Shown piece by piece: positions 27,894 to 37,173 of a DNA stretch of 64,000 nt. The first letter of the stretch is position 1; every line of letters begins with the position of its first letter. Source of the DNA: Marinomonas flavescens (GTDB taxonomy: Bacteria > Pseudomonadota > Gammaproteobacteria > Pseudomonadales > Marinomonadaceae); contig NZ_SJSB01000001.1 of NCBI RefSeq assembly GCF_004352835.1, positions 412,407 through 476,406 on the forward strand. The letters run 5' to 3'. The translations under genes and the position numbers were made by a program. The notes beneath the pieces are model-generated. The model saw only the letters and a list, made by a program, of their open reading frames with translations, was not told where the DNA came from and did no database searches.

Positions 27894-28334
27894 ATGCGTA
27901 TTAATGACCGTGTGTTTGGCTTGCTGATGCTGATCCTAGCCGTTGCTTACGGCTGGGGAGCGATGCAATTCCCCATTCCATTTGGCGGACAAGAAAGTGT
28001 CGGCCCAGAAACTTTTCCTATTATATTGTCAGTGGTTATGTCCATTAGTGCGATTTACATGATGGTTAAACCGGATCCAGATGAAAAATGGTCACCGGTA
28101 CCAATGTTAATCGAGTTGATCGTAGTCGCGTTGTCGATTCTTTTGTTCGCTTGGGCGATTGAGCCAATTGGCTTTATCCCAGCGGCGACTTTTGTTGTCA
28201 GCTTTTTAAGTTGGAGAATGGGAGCGAACTTTGTTAAGAGTTTGATTACAGGCGTTGTATCGTCGGTAATTATCTTCTTCTTATTTAACAATGTGCTAGA
28301 ACTTGCACTGCCTTTAGGTCTGTTGGAGCTGTAG
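27894..28334 (+). CDS. tctB: Tripartite tricarboxylate transporter, small membrane subunit TctB
   Basis: 146 residues with four membrane helices, the typical TctB size and layout (N-terminal NDRVFGLLMLILAVAYGWGA; conserved FGGQESVGPETFP loop). It pairs with TctA in the inner membrane. Its TAG is two bases before the tctA ATG, and a Shine-Dalgarno GGAG lies in the upstream spacer. Confidence 0.92.
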   Translation: MRINDRVFGLLMLILAVAYGWGAMQFPIPFGGQESVGPETFPIILSVVMSISAIYMMVKPDPDEKWSPVPMLIELIVVALSILLFAWAIEPIGFIPAATFVVSFLSWRMGANFVKSLITGVVSSVIIFFLFNNVLELALPLGLLEL

Positions 28335-28336
28335 TC

Positions 28337-29857
28337 ATGGAAACAATGAGTTTACTGATGAATGGCTTTGCGGTGGCATTGACACCTGAAAGCATCATGT
28401 TCGCTGTTATTGGGGCCATTTTAGGTACCCTAATTGGCGCTTTACCTGGCCTTGGTCCTGCTAATGGCGTTGCAATTTTAATACCGCTTGCCTTTAGTCT
28501 TGGGTTATCGCCTACGTCTTCGTTGATTTTGCTGACGTCTGTGTATGCCGGAGCCATGTATGGCGGTCGTATTTCTTCTATCCTACTTAACATTCCTGGT
28601 GATGAGCCAGCCATGATGACGTGTTTGGATGGTTATCCGATGGCGCTAAAGGGAAAGGCGGCCGAAGCGCTGGCTATTTCCGCTATTGCGTCTTTTATTG
28701 GTAGTTTTATCGCGACTATTGGCTTGGTTATCCTTGCTCCGATCTTGTCTAAATTTGCTCTTAAATTTGGTCCTTCTGAATACTTTGCTTTGTTTGTATT
28801 AGCCTTTGCGACACTAGGTGGTGTAACGGGTAAGAATCAAGTTAAAACAGTCATGGCCGCAGCGATTGGCTTGATGATTTCTACTGTCGGTATTGATATT
28901 TCAACCGGTGTTCAGCGGTATACCTTCAATATGCTTGAGTTGTTTGAAGGGGTGGATTTCATTATTGCGATTGTTGGTTTGTTCGCTATTAGTGAGTTGT
29001 TCTTCTTCCTTGAGCGTCATGCGGGAGACGGCCTTAAGCAAGTGGCGATTAATAAGCTTAAGCTAACCGCTCGTGATATCTTGAATGTGTTACCAACCTC
29101 AATTCGTGGTGGCATATTAGGTTTTATCGCCGGTGTTTTACCGGGTGCTGGTGCTTCTTTAGGGTCTTTTATCAGCTACTCATTAGAGAAGAAAATTTCT
29201 GATAAAGGCGAATTTGGTAAAGGTGACCCACGTGGTGTCGCGGCGCCAGAGTCTGGTAATAACGGTGCGGCATCGGGTGCGTTAGTTCCTATGTTGACAT
29301 TAGGCGTACCGGGAAGCGGAACCACAGCGGTGTTATTAGCGATGTTGATCTCGTTAAATATTTCACCGGGTCCTATGTTGTTTACACAAAACCCTGATCT
29401 TGTTTGGGGTGTTATTGCCGCGATGTTCGTTGGTAACTTTGTGCTACTTCTATTAAACATTCCGATGGTTGGCATCTTCGTTAAGTTGTTGAGCGTACCG
29501 CCTAAATACCTTATGCCAGTGGTGACCTTGATCGCTTCTGTGGGTATTTATTCCGTTAGTCATAGTCCAACCGATTTGTATTTTATGGTGGCATTTGGCG
29601 TGCTGGGCTACATTTTACGTAAAGTGGACATTCCATTAGTACCTGTGATCTTAGGGTTGTTGCTTGGGCCAGAAATGGAAAAAAGCTTACGTCATGCCTT
29701 GGTTCTTTCCGATGGTGATTGGAGTGTGCTTTTTAACAGTGGATTGAGTATCGGTTTATGGACTGTCGCAATCTTAGGGCTGGTTCTTCCTCTTATCGTG
29801 GGTCCTATTGTGCGTTCAAAAATGCGTAAATCAAAAGATTCTGTTCAAGACGATTAA
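28337..29857 (+). CDS. tctA: Tripartite tricarboxylate transporter, large membrane subunit TctA
   Basis: A 506-residue, 11-12 helix permease with the two TctA signatures: GALPGLGPANGVAILIP near residue 38 and GVLPGAGASLGSFISYSLEK in the second half. A central PESGNNGAASGALVPMLTLG loop is also family-typical. It is driven by the ion gradient together with TctB and TctC. It is followed by a terminator and then the two-component genes. Confidence 0.95.
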   Translation: METMSLLMNGFAVALTPESIMFAVIGAILGTLIGALPGLGPANGVAILIPLAFSLGLSPTSSLILLTSVYAGAMYGGRISSILLNIPGDEPAMMTCLDGYPMALKGKAAEALAISAIASFIGSFIATIGLVILAPILSKFALKFGPSEYFALFVLAFATLGGVTGKNQVKTVMAAAIGLMISTVGIDISTGVQRYTFNMLELFEGVDFIIAIVGLFAISELFFFLERHAGDGLKQVAINKLKLTARDILNVLPTSIRGGILGFIAGVLPGAGASLGSFISYSLEKKISDKGEFGKGDPRGVAAPESGNNGAASGALVPMLTLGVPGSGTTAVLLAMLISLNISPGPMLFTQNPDLVWGVIAAMFVGNFVLLLLNIPMVGIFVKLLSVPPKYLMPVVTLIASVGIYSVSHSPTDLYFMVAFGVLGYILRKVDIPLVPVILGLLLGPEMEKSLRHALVLSDGDWSVLFNSGLSIGLWTVAILGLVLPLIVGPIVRSKMRKSKDSVQDD

Positions 29858-29886
29858 CACCTGCAATACTACGTAAAGTGAGTTTA

Positions 29887-29922
29887 AAAAAGTTCGAGTC
29901 GTGTCAACGGCTCGGACTTTTT
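29887..29922 (+). terminator. Terminator after tctCBA
   Basis: Stem AAAAAGTTCGAG / CTCGGACTTTTT (one G-T pair) with a T run, 30 bases after tctA. Confidence 0.8.
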
Positions 29923-29978
29923 GTTTGTTAAGCTTTTTTAATTTGCGATGAAATAAACAGCTTTGGTAATCACGTAGT

Positions 29979-30662
29979 ATGCGAATTTTGGTGGTGGAAG
30001 ATACTCAAGTTTTAGGGCAAGCCATTTGCGAGCGCTTAGCAAGCTTAGGCCATGGTGTCGATTTGATCGGAGACGGCAAGCGAGCCGACGATTTACTTAA
30101 ATACCAAACATTCGATCTTATTTTACTGGATTTGAATTTACCCGGCTTATCCGGTCTGCAACTGCTTCAAAAGCTCCGTCAACGAGACGATTCAACACCA
30201 ATCTTGATTCTAACAGCTCGCGACCAAATCGATGATCGAATACGTTTGTTAGACGAAGGTGCAGATGATTACCTCACTAAGCCTTTCGATTTTGGTGAGC
30301 TGGAAGCACGCTGCCGTGCGTTATTGAGGCGTAAGCAAGGGTACGCGACGAACGTTACTGAACATGGAAACATCACCGTAAATCGTGACAGTCGTCAGGT
30401 ATTTGTCTGTGGTGAATTGACGGCAGTGACCAACCGAGAGTTTCGGTTGTTAGAAATTTTTCTTGGTCATCTAGGCAGAGTATTAAGCAAGGATGAAATT
30501 ACTGATCATCTGTTTAATTTCGATGAAGCCCCCAGTGCGAACGCCATTGAGTTGTATGTTGGGCGTTTGCGTAAAAAGTTATCGCAAGGTGATCTTGCCA
30601 TTAGTACCCTAAGAGGAATTGGCTATGTGGCAGAAATCACTACAAAACCAAAGCCCCACTGA
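29979..30662 (+). CDS. tctD: OmpR-family response regulator TctD
   Basis: 227 residues. The receiver domain has acidic residues near the N-terminus (LVVEDTQ), phospho-acceptor Asp51 (LILLDLNLPG) and the Lys of LTKPFDF. A winged-helix output domain follows (REFRLLEIFLGHLGRVLSKDEI). It sits directly after tctCBA and overlaps the sensor kinase gene, so it is the likely activator of the transporter when the tricarboxylate is present. Confidence 0.92.
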   Translation: MRILVVEDTQVLGQAICERLASLGHGVDLIGDGKRADDLLKYQTFDLILLDLNLPGLSGLQLLQKLRQRDDSTPILILTARDQIDDRIRLLDEGADDYLTKPFDFGELEARCRALLRRKQGYATNVTEHGNITVNRDSRQVFVCGELTAVTNREFRLLEIFLGHLGRVLSKDEITDHLFNFDEAPSANAIELYVGRLRKKLSQGDLAISTLRGIGYVAEITTKPKPH

Positions 30663-32094
30663 AAGTAATCTCAGCGAAGAACGCGAAGCGCTGAAGCGAG
30701 CGCCGTCATTGCGTTTTCGCTTTATAGTGGTTGGTAGCTTAGTCATTAGTATTATCGCGGCATTGGCGATTAGCTTTGTGTTTGATTACAGTAATCGTTT
30801 GGCTGATTTATCTTACGATCGCTTACTGCGCAGTGCTTTGCTGCAAATGGATGAAAATGTTGGCTTGATCAATAATGAAGTCAGTATTGATATTCCTTGG
30901 TCCGCTTTTGCCACACTTGCCCAAGCCAATGACGACAAGGTTTTTTACAAGGTAGAAAGCTCAGATCAGGGCTTTATTACTGGTTATAAAGATTTAGACA
31001 TTACCCCGCCAGAAGAGCCGATTTACGATAAAGTTCAGTTTTTCAATCGCCAATACTCCGGTGAAAAAGTACGCTTTGCTTTTCTCGAGCGGCACTTAAT
31101 TGAGCCTGATGCCACTGGGACGGTTCGTATTATTCTAGGGCAAACGCGTTTATCTCGGGAGGAGCTTGCCTCATCAGTGACACAGCGTGCGGTCGATATT
31201 GTATTGATAATTGCCTTAGCCGCCATTGCGCTCATTGTCATCGGTAGCCACTTAGTGCTTCGTCCTTTACACCGTATTGGGCACGTATTAGAAGAGCGAT
31301 CTCCCGGTGATCTGACTCCGTTAGACATCAAAACACCCAAAGAAACCCACCATTTGAAAGTGGCAATTAATCATTTCATGTCGCGCCTTCAAGTTAACTT
31401 AGAGCAATTAGAGCATTACACCGCCGATGCTGCTCATCAATTGCGAACACCACTTGCAGGGCTACGAGCATTAGCAGAAAACGCTCGTGACCAAACGTCG
31501 CCAGAACGACAGCATCAGGTATTAGAAGACATTGTTAATCAGTGCGATGCATTGAGCCAAACCGTCACTTTGTTATTGAATCAAGCGGTGGTTTCCCATC
31601 GTATGCAAACGCGTCATCGAGAGCCTATCGACCTATTAGTGCCTATTGCGGCATCGTGTCGGGAACAAGCTGTGACCGCACTTCATCAAGGCGTTAGTCT
31701 GTCTTTAGACACTGAGTTAAGCAGCGCGACTGTGTTAGGTGATGGATTTGCTTTGCAGCAAATGATGCAGAACTTAATTGAAAATGCGGTGCGCTACAGC
31801 AACCAAGGAGAGCAGCAAGCGACCGAAGTAGTGGTGACTGTGGCTGAATTTGCCTCCTATTATCGTATCCAAGTTATTGATCATGGTGAAGGTATCCCTG
31901 ACGATGAGAAAGAGCGAGTGTTCGAGCGCTTTTATCGAGGGCGTTATGACATTGCAGGCAGCGGCGTTGGCTTGGCGATGGTTAAAGATATCGTTGACCA
32001 TCATACTGCACGTATTCGTATTTTAAATACCGAACCCAAAGGCACGACCTTTCAGATTGATATTGCTAAATTCAAAGTGGGAGTGACCATATGA
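30625..32094 (+). CDS. tctE: Sensor histidine kinase TctE
   Basis: About 489 residues: two membrane helices (near residues 35-55 and 195-215) enclosing a periplasmic TctE-type sensor domain, a HAMP-like linker, an H-box (DAAHQLRTPLAGL), N-box (MQNLIENAVRYS) and G-boxes (GEGIP, GSGVGLAMV). The ATG at 30625 is eight bases after AGAGGA and is preferred to the TTG at 30619; the gene overlaps tctD by 38 bases. The next gene overlaps its stop as ATGA. Confidence 0.92.
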   Translation: MWQKSLQNQSPTESNLSEEREALKRAPSLRFRFIVVGSLVISIIAALAISFVFDYSNRLADLSYDRLLRSALLQMDENVGLINNEVSIDIPWSAFATLAQANDDKVFYKVESSDQGFITGYKDLDITPPEEPIYDKVQFFNRQYSGEKVRFAFLERHLIEPDATGTVRIILGQTRLSREELASSVTQRAVDIVLIIALAAIALIVIGSHLVLRPLHRIGHVLEERSPGDLTPLDIKTPKETHHLKVAINHFMSRLQVNLEQLEHYTADAAHQLRTPLAGLRALAENARDQTSPERQHQVLEDIVNQCDALSQTVTLLLNQAVVSHRMQTRHREPIDLLVPIAASCREQAVTALHQGVSLSLDTELSSATVLGDGFALQQMMQNLIENAVRYSNQGEQQATEVVVTVAEFASYYRIQVIDHGEGIPDDEKERVFERFYRGRYDIAGSGVGLAMVKDIVDHHTARIRILNTEPKGTTFQIDIAKFKVGVTI

Positions 32095-33149
32095 AGGGGT
32101 TAATCGTTATTATCTGTGTTGGCTGTTTGTTTTTATCAAATGCGCTAAAAGCAGAACCAGTTTGGTTTGGGAAACCCGATGCAACACGGGTGCTACGTAT
32201 AAACTCTTCATTGGATTTAGCGTCTTTCTCTCCCTTGTTAGAGCGTTTCGTCACGCTCCATCCTGATGTTCGTGTTTCGTATTTGGATGTAAACACACTT
32301 GAATTGTACAAAAAAACGATTCAAGAAAAGGCCAATCCCAGTGCCAGTTTAGTGATTAGCAGTGCGATGGATTTACAGTTTAAATTGGCCAATGATGGTT
32401 ATGTGCAGACCTATTCGTCCGATGCGACCGCACGTTTACCAAGCGATGCAAAATGGCGTAATCAAGTGTTTGCTTTTTCTCTTGAGCCTGTCGTTATGCT
32501 GGTAAATAAAGATAAGTATCCAGGAAAATTACCAGAGGATCGGCAGGATTTGTTGCAGGCCATTCGCCAATACGAAGATAAAATGACCGGTAAAATTGGC
32601 ACTTATGATATCCGAAATAGTGGTGTTGGCTATTTATTAGCGAGCCAGGATGCGCGTCAAGCGGATGCTACTTGGGGGCGCTTGATTGAAGCTTTCGGCA
32701 GTCATAAATTACAAACTTATTGCTGCACCCACGAAATAATAGACGACGTTGCTAGTGGTAAATTAGTGCTGGGGTACAACTTATTAGGTTCATACGCTTC
32801 ACAGCGAGCGCGTACTGATCCTCGTCTTAAAATGATTTTGCCGAAAGATTATACCTTGATGGTAATGCGAGTCGCATTAATCCCTAAAAATGCCCCTAAC
32901 CTTGAGGATGCGGGGCATTTCTTAGACTTCTTATTGTCTGATGATGTGCAAAAAATCATGCAAAAACAAGCGCTGTTGTTTCCCATTCTCCCCGAAATGA
33001 CCTCAGTGAAAACGCCTTATATAGTTGAAGCTCCGGGGCCAAAGCGTGTCATTGAGATGGATCAGCAGCTGCTAGTCGGCCGCGACTATGCAAAGCAACG
33101 CCGCTTTATTAAAAGTTGGGAAGTCGCTTTAGAAATAAGTGAAAAGTAG
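32091..33149 (+). CDS. Periplasmic solute-binding protein coupled to TctDE
   Basis: A 352-residue type II periplasmic binding protein with a signal peptide (IVIICVGCLFLSNALKAEP). It resembles iron(III)/extracellular solute-binding proteins (VMLVNKDKYPGKLPEDRQDL, IPKNAPNLEDAGHFLDFLLS). It has no permease or ATPase next to it and is coupled to tctE by an ATGA overlap. The arrangement suggests an auxiliary ligand sensor that loads the TctE periplasmic domain, rather than a transport component. That role is inferred. Confidence 0.82.
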   Translation: MKGLIVIICVGCLFLSNALKAEPVWFGKPDATRVLRINSSLDLASFSPLLERFVTLHPDVRVSYLDVNTLELYKKTIQEKANPSASLVISSAMDLQFKLANDGYVQTYSSDATARLPSDAKWRNQVFAFSLEPVVMLVNKDKYPGKLPEDRQDLLQAIRQYEDKMTGKIGTYDIRNSGVGYLLASQDARQADATWGRLIEAFGSHKLQTYCCTHEIIDDVASGKLVLGYNLLGSYASQRARTDPRLKMILPKDYTLMVMRVALIPKNAPNLEDAGHFLDFLLSDDVQKIMQKQALLFPILPEMTSVKTPYIVEAPGPKRVIEMDQQLLVGRDYAKQRRFIKSWEVALEISEK

Positions 33150-33244
33150 CGATTAAGGAACGTATTTAAATACCTGATGTCTTTATTTTAGCAAGCTAAG
33201 TGATTGGCTTATCATTGAAAATGACCAAGCGGAGTAAGTACGTA

Positions 33245-33877
33245 ATGGATAAAATCATGAAACCTTTTTTGGTCATGGCGCTCGTCTTCACAATACACAA
33301 TGCCTGGGCAGATATTAGTGTCCAAGTCATCGATGAAAATCACCAACCAGTGCCTAATGCTGTTATTACCTTGCCAAATCATGAGCAGAAAACACCAGAT
33401 AGCATTGCAGTTATGGATCAGGTAAATGTCCAATTTAGCCCTCGAGTACTAGTGATTCAGAAAGGTCAGTCTGTCAGTTTTCCAAATAGCGATGATATTC
33501 GCCATAATGTTTATAGTTTTTCGGCGCCAAAAGCGTTTCAAATTAAACTTTATAAAGGCAACTCGACCGCTCCTATCTTATTTGATAAGCCGGGTTTGGT
33601 TGTTTTAGGCTGTAATATTCATGATGATATGATTGGCTATATTTATGTGGTCAACCATGAATTTGTGATCAAAACCGATAAAAATGGTAAGGCTACTCTC
33701 CCTGCTAATGCAGGAGATCGAATTAATATTTGGGATGAAAATTTATCCTCAACAATTAATTCAACAAAAACCTTGGTTTTGGGTGAAGAGGCGAGCCAAA
33801 CGATTATGCTAGATTTATTACCTAGCGCGAAACAAGCAGAGCATAAACACGCCACAAGTTTTGGCAAAAAGTTTTAA
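33245..33877 (+). CDS. Secreted cupredoxin (methylamine-utilisation-like)
   Basis: About 210 residues. The start is the ATG at 33245 with GGAG upstream, giving a signal peptide (IMKPFLVMALVFTIHNAWA); an open frame extends 15 codons further up. A cupredoxin domain carries His in DDIRHNVYSF and the Cys-x2-His-x3-Met-like cluster in VLGCNIHDDMIGYI, a type 1 copper-site pattern. A C-terminal Ig-like segment and a His-containing tail follow. It precedes DUF3034 and truncated hemoglobin genes on the same strand. Confidence 0.82.
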   Translation: MDKIMKPFLVMALVFTIHNAWADISVQVIDENHQPVPNAVITLPNHEQKTPDSIAVMDQVNVQFSPRVLVIQKGQSVSFPNSDDIRHNVYSFSAPKAFQIKLYKGNSTAPILFDKPGLVVLGCNIHDDMIGYIYVVNHEFVIKTDKNGKATLPANAGDRINIWDENLSSTINSTKTLVLGEEASQTIMLDLLPSAKQAEHKHATSFGKKF

Positions 33878-33989
33878 AAGGGACTATCTAGCGGAAGGGG
33901 AAGTCATAATAATCCTAATAACAAAGATGTTATGGCGCTTAGCTGCAAATGGCAAGAATGCCATTATTGCCTAAATAAAAAGGATTAGA

Positions 33990-34856
33990 ATGAGAATAAA
34001 AGGGCTGAAAACGCTGAGTTTATTATGCGTTATGACAAGTGCAACCAGCGTTATGGCAGATGCTGGAAAGTTGTTAGCAACCGCAGGATTATCTCAAATA
34101 GAAGGCAGTGGTGGCGGCGGCCTAGTCCCATGGGCGACGTTAGCGGGTTACGATACCCGCGATGAAACATCGGCCTCTGTGTTTATGACTAATGTGGACG
34201 TAACCGACTATCGACTTTCTTCAATAGGTATTGCGAGCAGCTTTTATGACCGTGTTGAGCTAAGTTATGCTCAGCAAACATTTCATTTACCCGTTTCTCT
34301 AAATAAAGCGTTAGGTGTTGGTGAGATTAAGCAAAATATCTTGGGTGCAAAGGTTCGGCTATTCGGTGACCTTGTTTACTCGGATTACCCACAAGTAAGC
34401 ATTGGGTTGCAGCATAAAAGCTTGGATCAAAACACGGTAGCGTCTTACCTAGGTGCAAAGAAAGACAGTGGCACAGACTTATACTTAGCGGCGACAAAAG
34501 TGCACCTTGGCCTTGTTGCTGGGTATGATCTTATTTGGAACCTCACCGCATGTGCAACCAAGGCCAATGAGATGGGCTTGTTGGGCTTCGGTGGAGACGG
34601 CAACAATCACTACCAAATGGTGATGGAAGGCAGTGTCGGCCTATTGCTCTCGCCAAAATGGGTAGTGGGCATGGAATATCGTCAAAAGCCCAATAACCTT
34701 TCTAGAGTCGAAGAAGACGATTGGAAAGATGTATTTGTTAGTTATAATCCGAACAAAAATTTCAACCTTACCGCCGCGTATGTAGACCTTGGCACAGTGG
34801 CCACGCAAAAAGATCAAACAGGTCTTTATCTCTCAATGACGGGGTATTTATGGTGA
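33990..34856 (+). CDS. DUF3034 family outer-membrane-type protein
   Basis: 288 residues with a signal peptide (LKTLSLLCVMTSATSVMA). The mature start AGKLLATAGLSQIEGSGGGGLVPWA is the DUF3034 signature. The rest is alternating hydrophobic strands (VGLLLSPKWVVGMEYRQKP; final LYLSMTGYLW ending in an aromatic), consistent with a beta-barrel in the outer membrane. Function unknown. The next ATG overlaps its 3' end by 7 bases, so it is translationally coupled to the truncated hemoglobin gene. Confidence 0.83.
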   Translation: MRIKGLKTLSLLCVMTSATSVMADAGKLLATAGLSQIEGSGGGGLVPWATLAGYDTRDETSASVFMTNVDVTDYRLSSIGIASSFYDRVELSYAQQTFHLPVSLNKALGVGEIKQNILGAKVRLFGDLVYSDYPQVSIGLQHKSLDQNTVASYLGAKKDSGTDLYLAATKVHLGLVAGYDLIWNLTACATKANEMGLLGFGGDGNNHYQMVMEGSVGLLLSPKWVVGMEYRQKPNNLSRVEEDDWKDVFVSYNPNKNFNLTAAYVDLGTVATQKDQTGLYLSMTGYLW

Positions 34857-35281
34857 GTTTTATCAAGGCGTCAGTGCTCATATTTTGTCTTTTTTTAGTT
34901 GCTTGTGCGAACCAGAATAAAGCACCTGAAAGTCTCTATGATGACGTTGGCGGACAACCCGTAATGATAAAAATTACGGATAATTTCATTCAGGAAATTA
35001 GCTTTAATAGAACTATTTATCAGTATTTTGCCAAAACGAATATAGACAGGTTTCGTGAAAAGTTTATTGAATATCTCTGCGTAAGTACGGGTGGTCCTTG
35101 CCAGTATACGGGTGACACCATGCTAAAAGTTCACCAAGGACAAAAAATAACCGAAGCAGATTTTAATACCACGGTGGATTTATTAGTTGCTGCAATGAAA
35201 GACGCAGGGCTTACCTATCCGCAACAAAATAGAGTATTAGAAGTGCTAGCGAAAACACGTCGTGAGATGCTGTACCAATAA
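34850..35281 (+). CDS. Group 1 truncated hemoglobin, lipoprotein form
   Basis: A 143-residue protein. A lipoprotein signal (VLIFCLFLVACAN, lipidated Cys at about 19) is followed by a group 1 truncated globin: YDDVGGQPVMIKITDNF, FAKTNIDRFREKFIEYLC, and proximal-His motif MLKVHQGQKIT. Exported globins are unusual; membrane-anchored heme near a cupredoxin and an outer-membrane protein suggests O2/NO sensing or redox work in the periplasm. It overlaps the DUF3034 gene and ends before a long terminator hairpin. Confidence 0.88.
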   Translation: MVSFIKASVLIFCLFLVACANQNKAPESLYDDVGGQPVMIKITDNFIQEISFNRTIYQYFAKTNIDRFREKFIEYLCVSTGGPCQYTGDTMLKVHQGQKITEADFNTTVDLLVAAMKDAGLTYPQQNRVLEVLAKTRREMLYQ

Positions 35282-35305
35282 ATAAGACAAAGTTACTCAT
35301 AAAAA

Positions 35306-35353
35306 TTATCACATAAAAAAAGCGACTTAAGAGTCGCTTTTTTTATGTGATAA
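35306..35353. terminator. Long bidirectional terminator hairpin
   Basis: A perfect 22-bp stem from TTATCACATAAAAAAAGCGA to its complement, loop TAAG, between the globin gene and the convergent 44-aa gene. Both strands give a seven-base T run. Confidence 0.88.
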
Positions 35354-35361
35354 TCGGTTAT

Positions 35362-35496
35362 TTAGTAAGAGCAATAACCGCCTTTGTGGTGTGAACCTGT
35401 TCCACCATATGGGTGTTCGCCTTTAGGACAAGCTAAGGTAGAAAAGGAAGCTGTGGTTAGCAGTGCTACCACAAATATAGCTAATAGCTTTCTCAT
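35362..35496 (-). CDS. Small secreted Cys/His-rich peptide (44 aa)
   Basis: The ATG at 35496 follows AAGAGAT. The product has a clear signal peptide (KLLAIFVVALLTTASFSTLA), leaving a mature peptide of about 22 residues with CPKGEHPYGGTGSHHKGGYC: two Cys and several His and Gly. A single disulfide loop or a metal (Cu/Zn) binding role fits. No family is recognised. It ends 8 bases before the shared terminator, convergent with the globin operon. Confidence 0.72.
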   Translation of the reverse strand: MRKLLAIFVVALLTTASFSTLACPKGEHPYGGTGSHHKGGYCSY

Positions 35497-35582
35497 TATT
35501 CATCTCTTTAATAAATTAGTGTAAGTGACTAGAGCGTCAGTTTCATCAGTTTATTCTCCAAATTCATAGATGACAAGAGCAA

Positions 35583-36113
35583 CTAATTGACTGTAGTCAG
35601 TAAAGCTGTTTCTCTATTTTTCTTGCTGCAAAACACATTGATTTTTTCTTCCCATTCTCGTTTTAGTCCCAGCACAAAGAGGAATTCGACAAAGACAAAC
35701 AAAGGGCCAATGATGATCCCGGTAATGTCGTCGATAAATGCCGGTTTTTTACCTTCAAAAAAATGACCAATAAATTGAAAAACCCAACCAATCACAAATA
35801 ATGCAATGCCACTCATTAACCATATTTGGACGCTTTGTGCTGCCAGTGTATTTGCGATCCACAAAGACAGAGCGAGTAACAAGGACATAATGGCACCAAT
35901 GATGAAATCGAGCTTGATGTAAAATAAACCGCTGGCGATCGCAATGAGTATGGCGGGTGTGAGCATTAGATCGAATAGAGAGAAGTGTGGTCGCGATAAA
36001 AGGGTGGTGATGCCAACCACTATCATAGGGATGCCGATAAAATGCGTCGCCACATTGCGTTTGTCTTGGTGGTAAAAAGCGTATTGCGATAAATGTTCGA
36101 GCATGGTTTTCAT
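35583..36113 (-). CDS. Mpo1-like (DUF962/YGL010w) membrane protein
   Basis: A 176-residue protein with four to five membrane helices. The conserved His pairs of the Mpo1 family are in YAFYHQDKRNVATHFIGIP near the N-terminus and FQFIGHFFEGKKPAF near residue 118. Yeast Mpo1 is an Fe(II) 2-hydroxy-fatty-acid dioxygenase of phytosphingosine breakdown; bacterial members probably act on fatty acids. The ATG at 36113 is preceded by AAGGAC. Monocistronic. Confidence 0.85.
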   Translation of the reverse strand: MKTMLEHLSQYAFYHQDKRNVATHFIGIPMIVVGITTLLSRPHFSLFDLMLTPAILIAIASGLFYIKLDFIIGAIMSLLLALSLWIANTLAAQSVQIWLMSGIALFVIGWVFQFIGHFFEGKKPAFIDDITGIIIGPLFVFVEFLFVLGLKREWEEKINVFCSKKNRETALLTTVN

Positions 36114-36396
36114 TGAGTGTCCTTGTTTTTATTATTGTCGTGATATCATTTAAATGCATTTCTTATAAAAATAGAAATGATTTTTTGGTATATCATATAT
36201 CGATCATAAGGTGCTTTTATGCTTAAGGTCTCGCTAAGCTGGCCATTGCCGTGTCGATTTTCTTCGAAAAGGAATAGGATAGAGGGGTTGAGTGGCGCCG
36301 AATCTGACGCTGGGCTCAACGGACATTTATTCGGCTAGGCCAGCGGTTAGACAGGCCAATCAATCTACTTTTAAATATTTATATTTCGGAGGACTC

Positions 36397-37077
36397 TTGA
36401 TTTCACGGTTGCCAAAATGGATTGAATACGGGGCGTTTATTCTTGCCTTTGTGGCGGGTTTTATTAATGCCATAGGGCTGATTAGTCTTGATCATCAGGC
36501 CATCTCTCATCTTTCCGGTACAGTAACGCTGCTCGGTGCAAGTTTCCTTGATGCGCCATTAAGAACCAGCGCAGACCTCACCGGTGTTCTATTGTCTTTC
36601 TTGCTTGGCGCCTCGTTATCAGGTGTCTTGCTACACAGTCGTACTTTAAAGCTTGGTCACCACTATGGTTTAGCCTTGATAATCGAAGCTTTATTGATTT
36701 TTTGGTCTATTTACCTATTTTCGAACGGCTCGTATTACGGTTGTTATGCCGCCTCTGCAGCTTGTGGGGTTCAAAACGCTTTGGCCACTAAGTACAGCGG
36801 AGCCATTGTACGAACTACTCATATGACGGGTATTTTTACAGATTTAGGTATTATGTTTGGCTCAGCACTTAGAGGTGAGGAGCTTGATAAAAGAAAATTG
36901 ATTCTTTTCTTGCTGATCATTGCAGGCTTTATCACGGGTGGAACGCTCGGGACTTATTTGTTCAGAGTCTATTTGTTTAATGCCTTATACATACCGGCGT
37001 TTATTTGTCTTATTTTGTCTTTTGTGTACACCGCTTACTCGAAACGAAAACACTTAGTAACGGCAGAGCGTATTTAA
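36397..37077 (+). CDS. YoaK family (DUF1275) membrane protein
   Basis: About 226 residues with six membrane helices. Family features are FVAGFINAIGLISL, HLSGTVTLLGASFLD and CGVQNALATKYSGAIVRTTHMTG. I set the start at TTG 36397, just after GGAGGA; an open frame runs 35 codons upstream to a GTG with no ribosome-binding site. Function is unknown and a transporter role is possible. The upstream 280 bases hold promoters for this gene and the divergent Mpo1-like gene. Confidence 0.82.
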   Translation: MISRLPKWIEYGAFILAFVAGFINAIGLISLDHQAISHLSGTVTLLGASFLDAPLRTSADLTGVLLSFLLGASLSGVLLHSRTLKLGHHYGLALIIEALLIFWSIYLFSNGSYYGCYAASAACGVQNALATKYSGAIVRTTHMTGIFTDLGIMFGSALRGEELDKRKLILFLLIIAGFITGGTLGTYLFRVYLFNALYIPAFICLILSFVYTAYSKRKHLVTAERI

Positions 37078-37173
37078 ATATTGCGTTAGATCAGTATTTG
37101 GGTGTTATAGGTTTTATTGGGTCAGCTTTTCGGAGTACATTAGTTTTTTCTAATTTATTCTGGAGAGTTTGCT

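Noticed and set aside
36292..36396. Longer N-terminus of the YoaK-family protein from GTG 36292
   Set aside because: No ribosome-binding site there and no family match; TTG 36397 follows GGAGGA.
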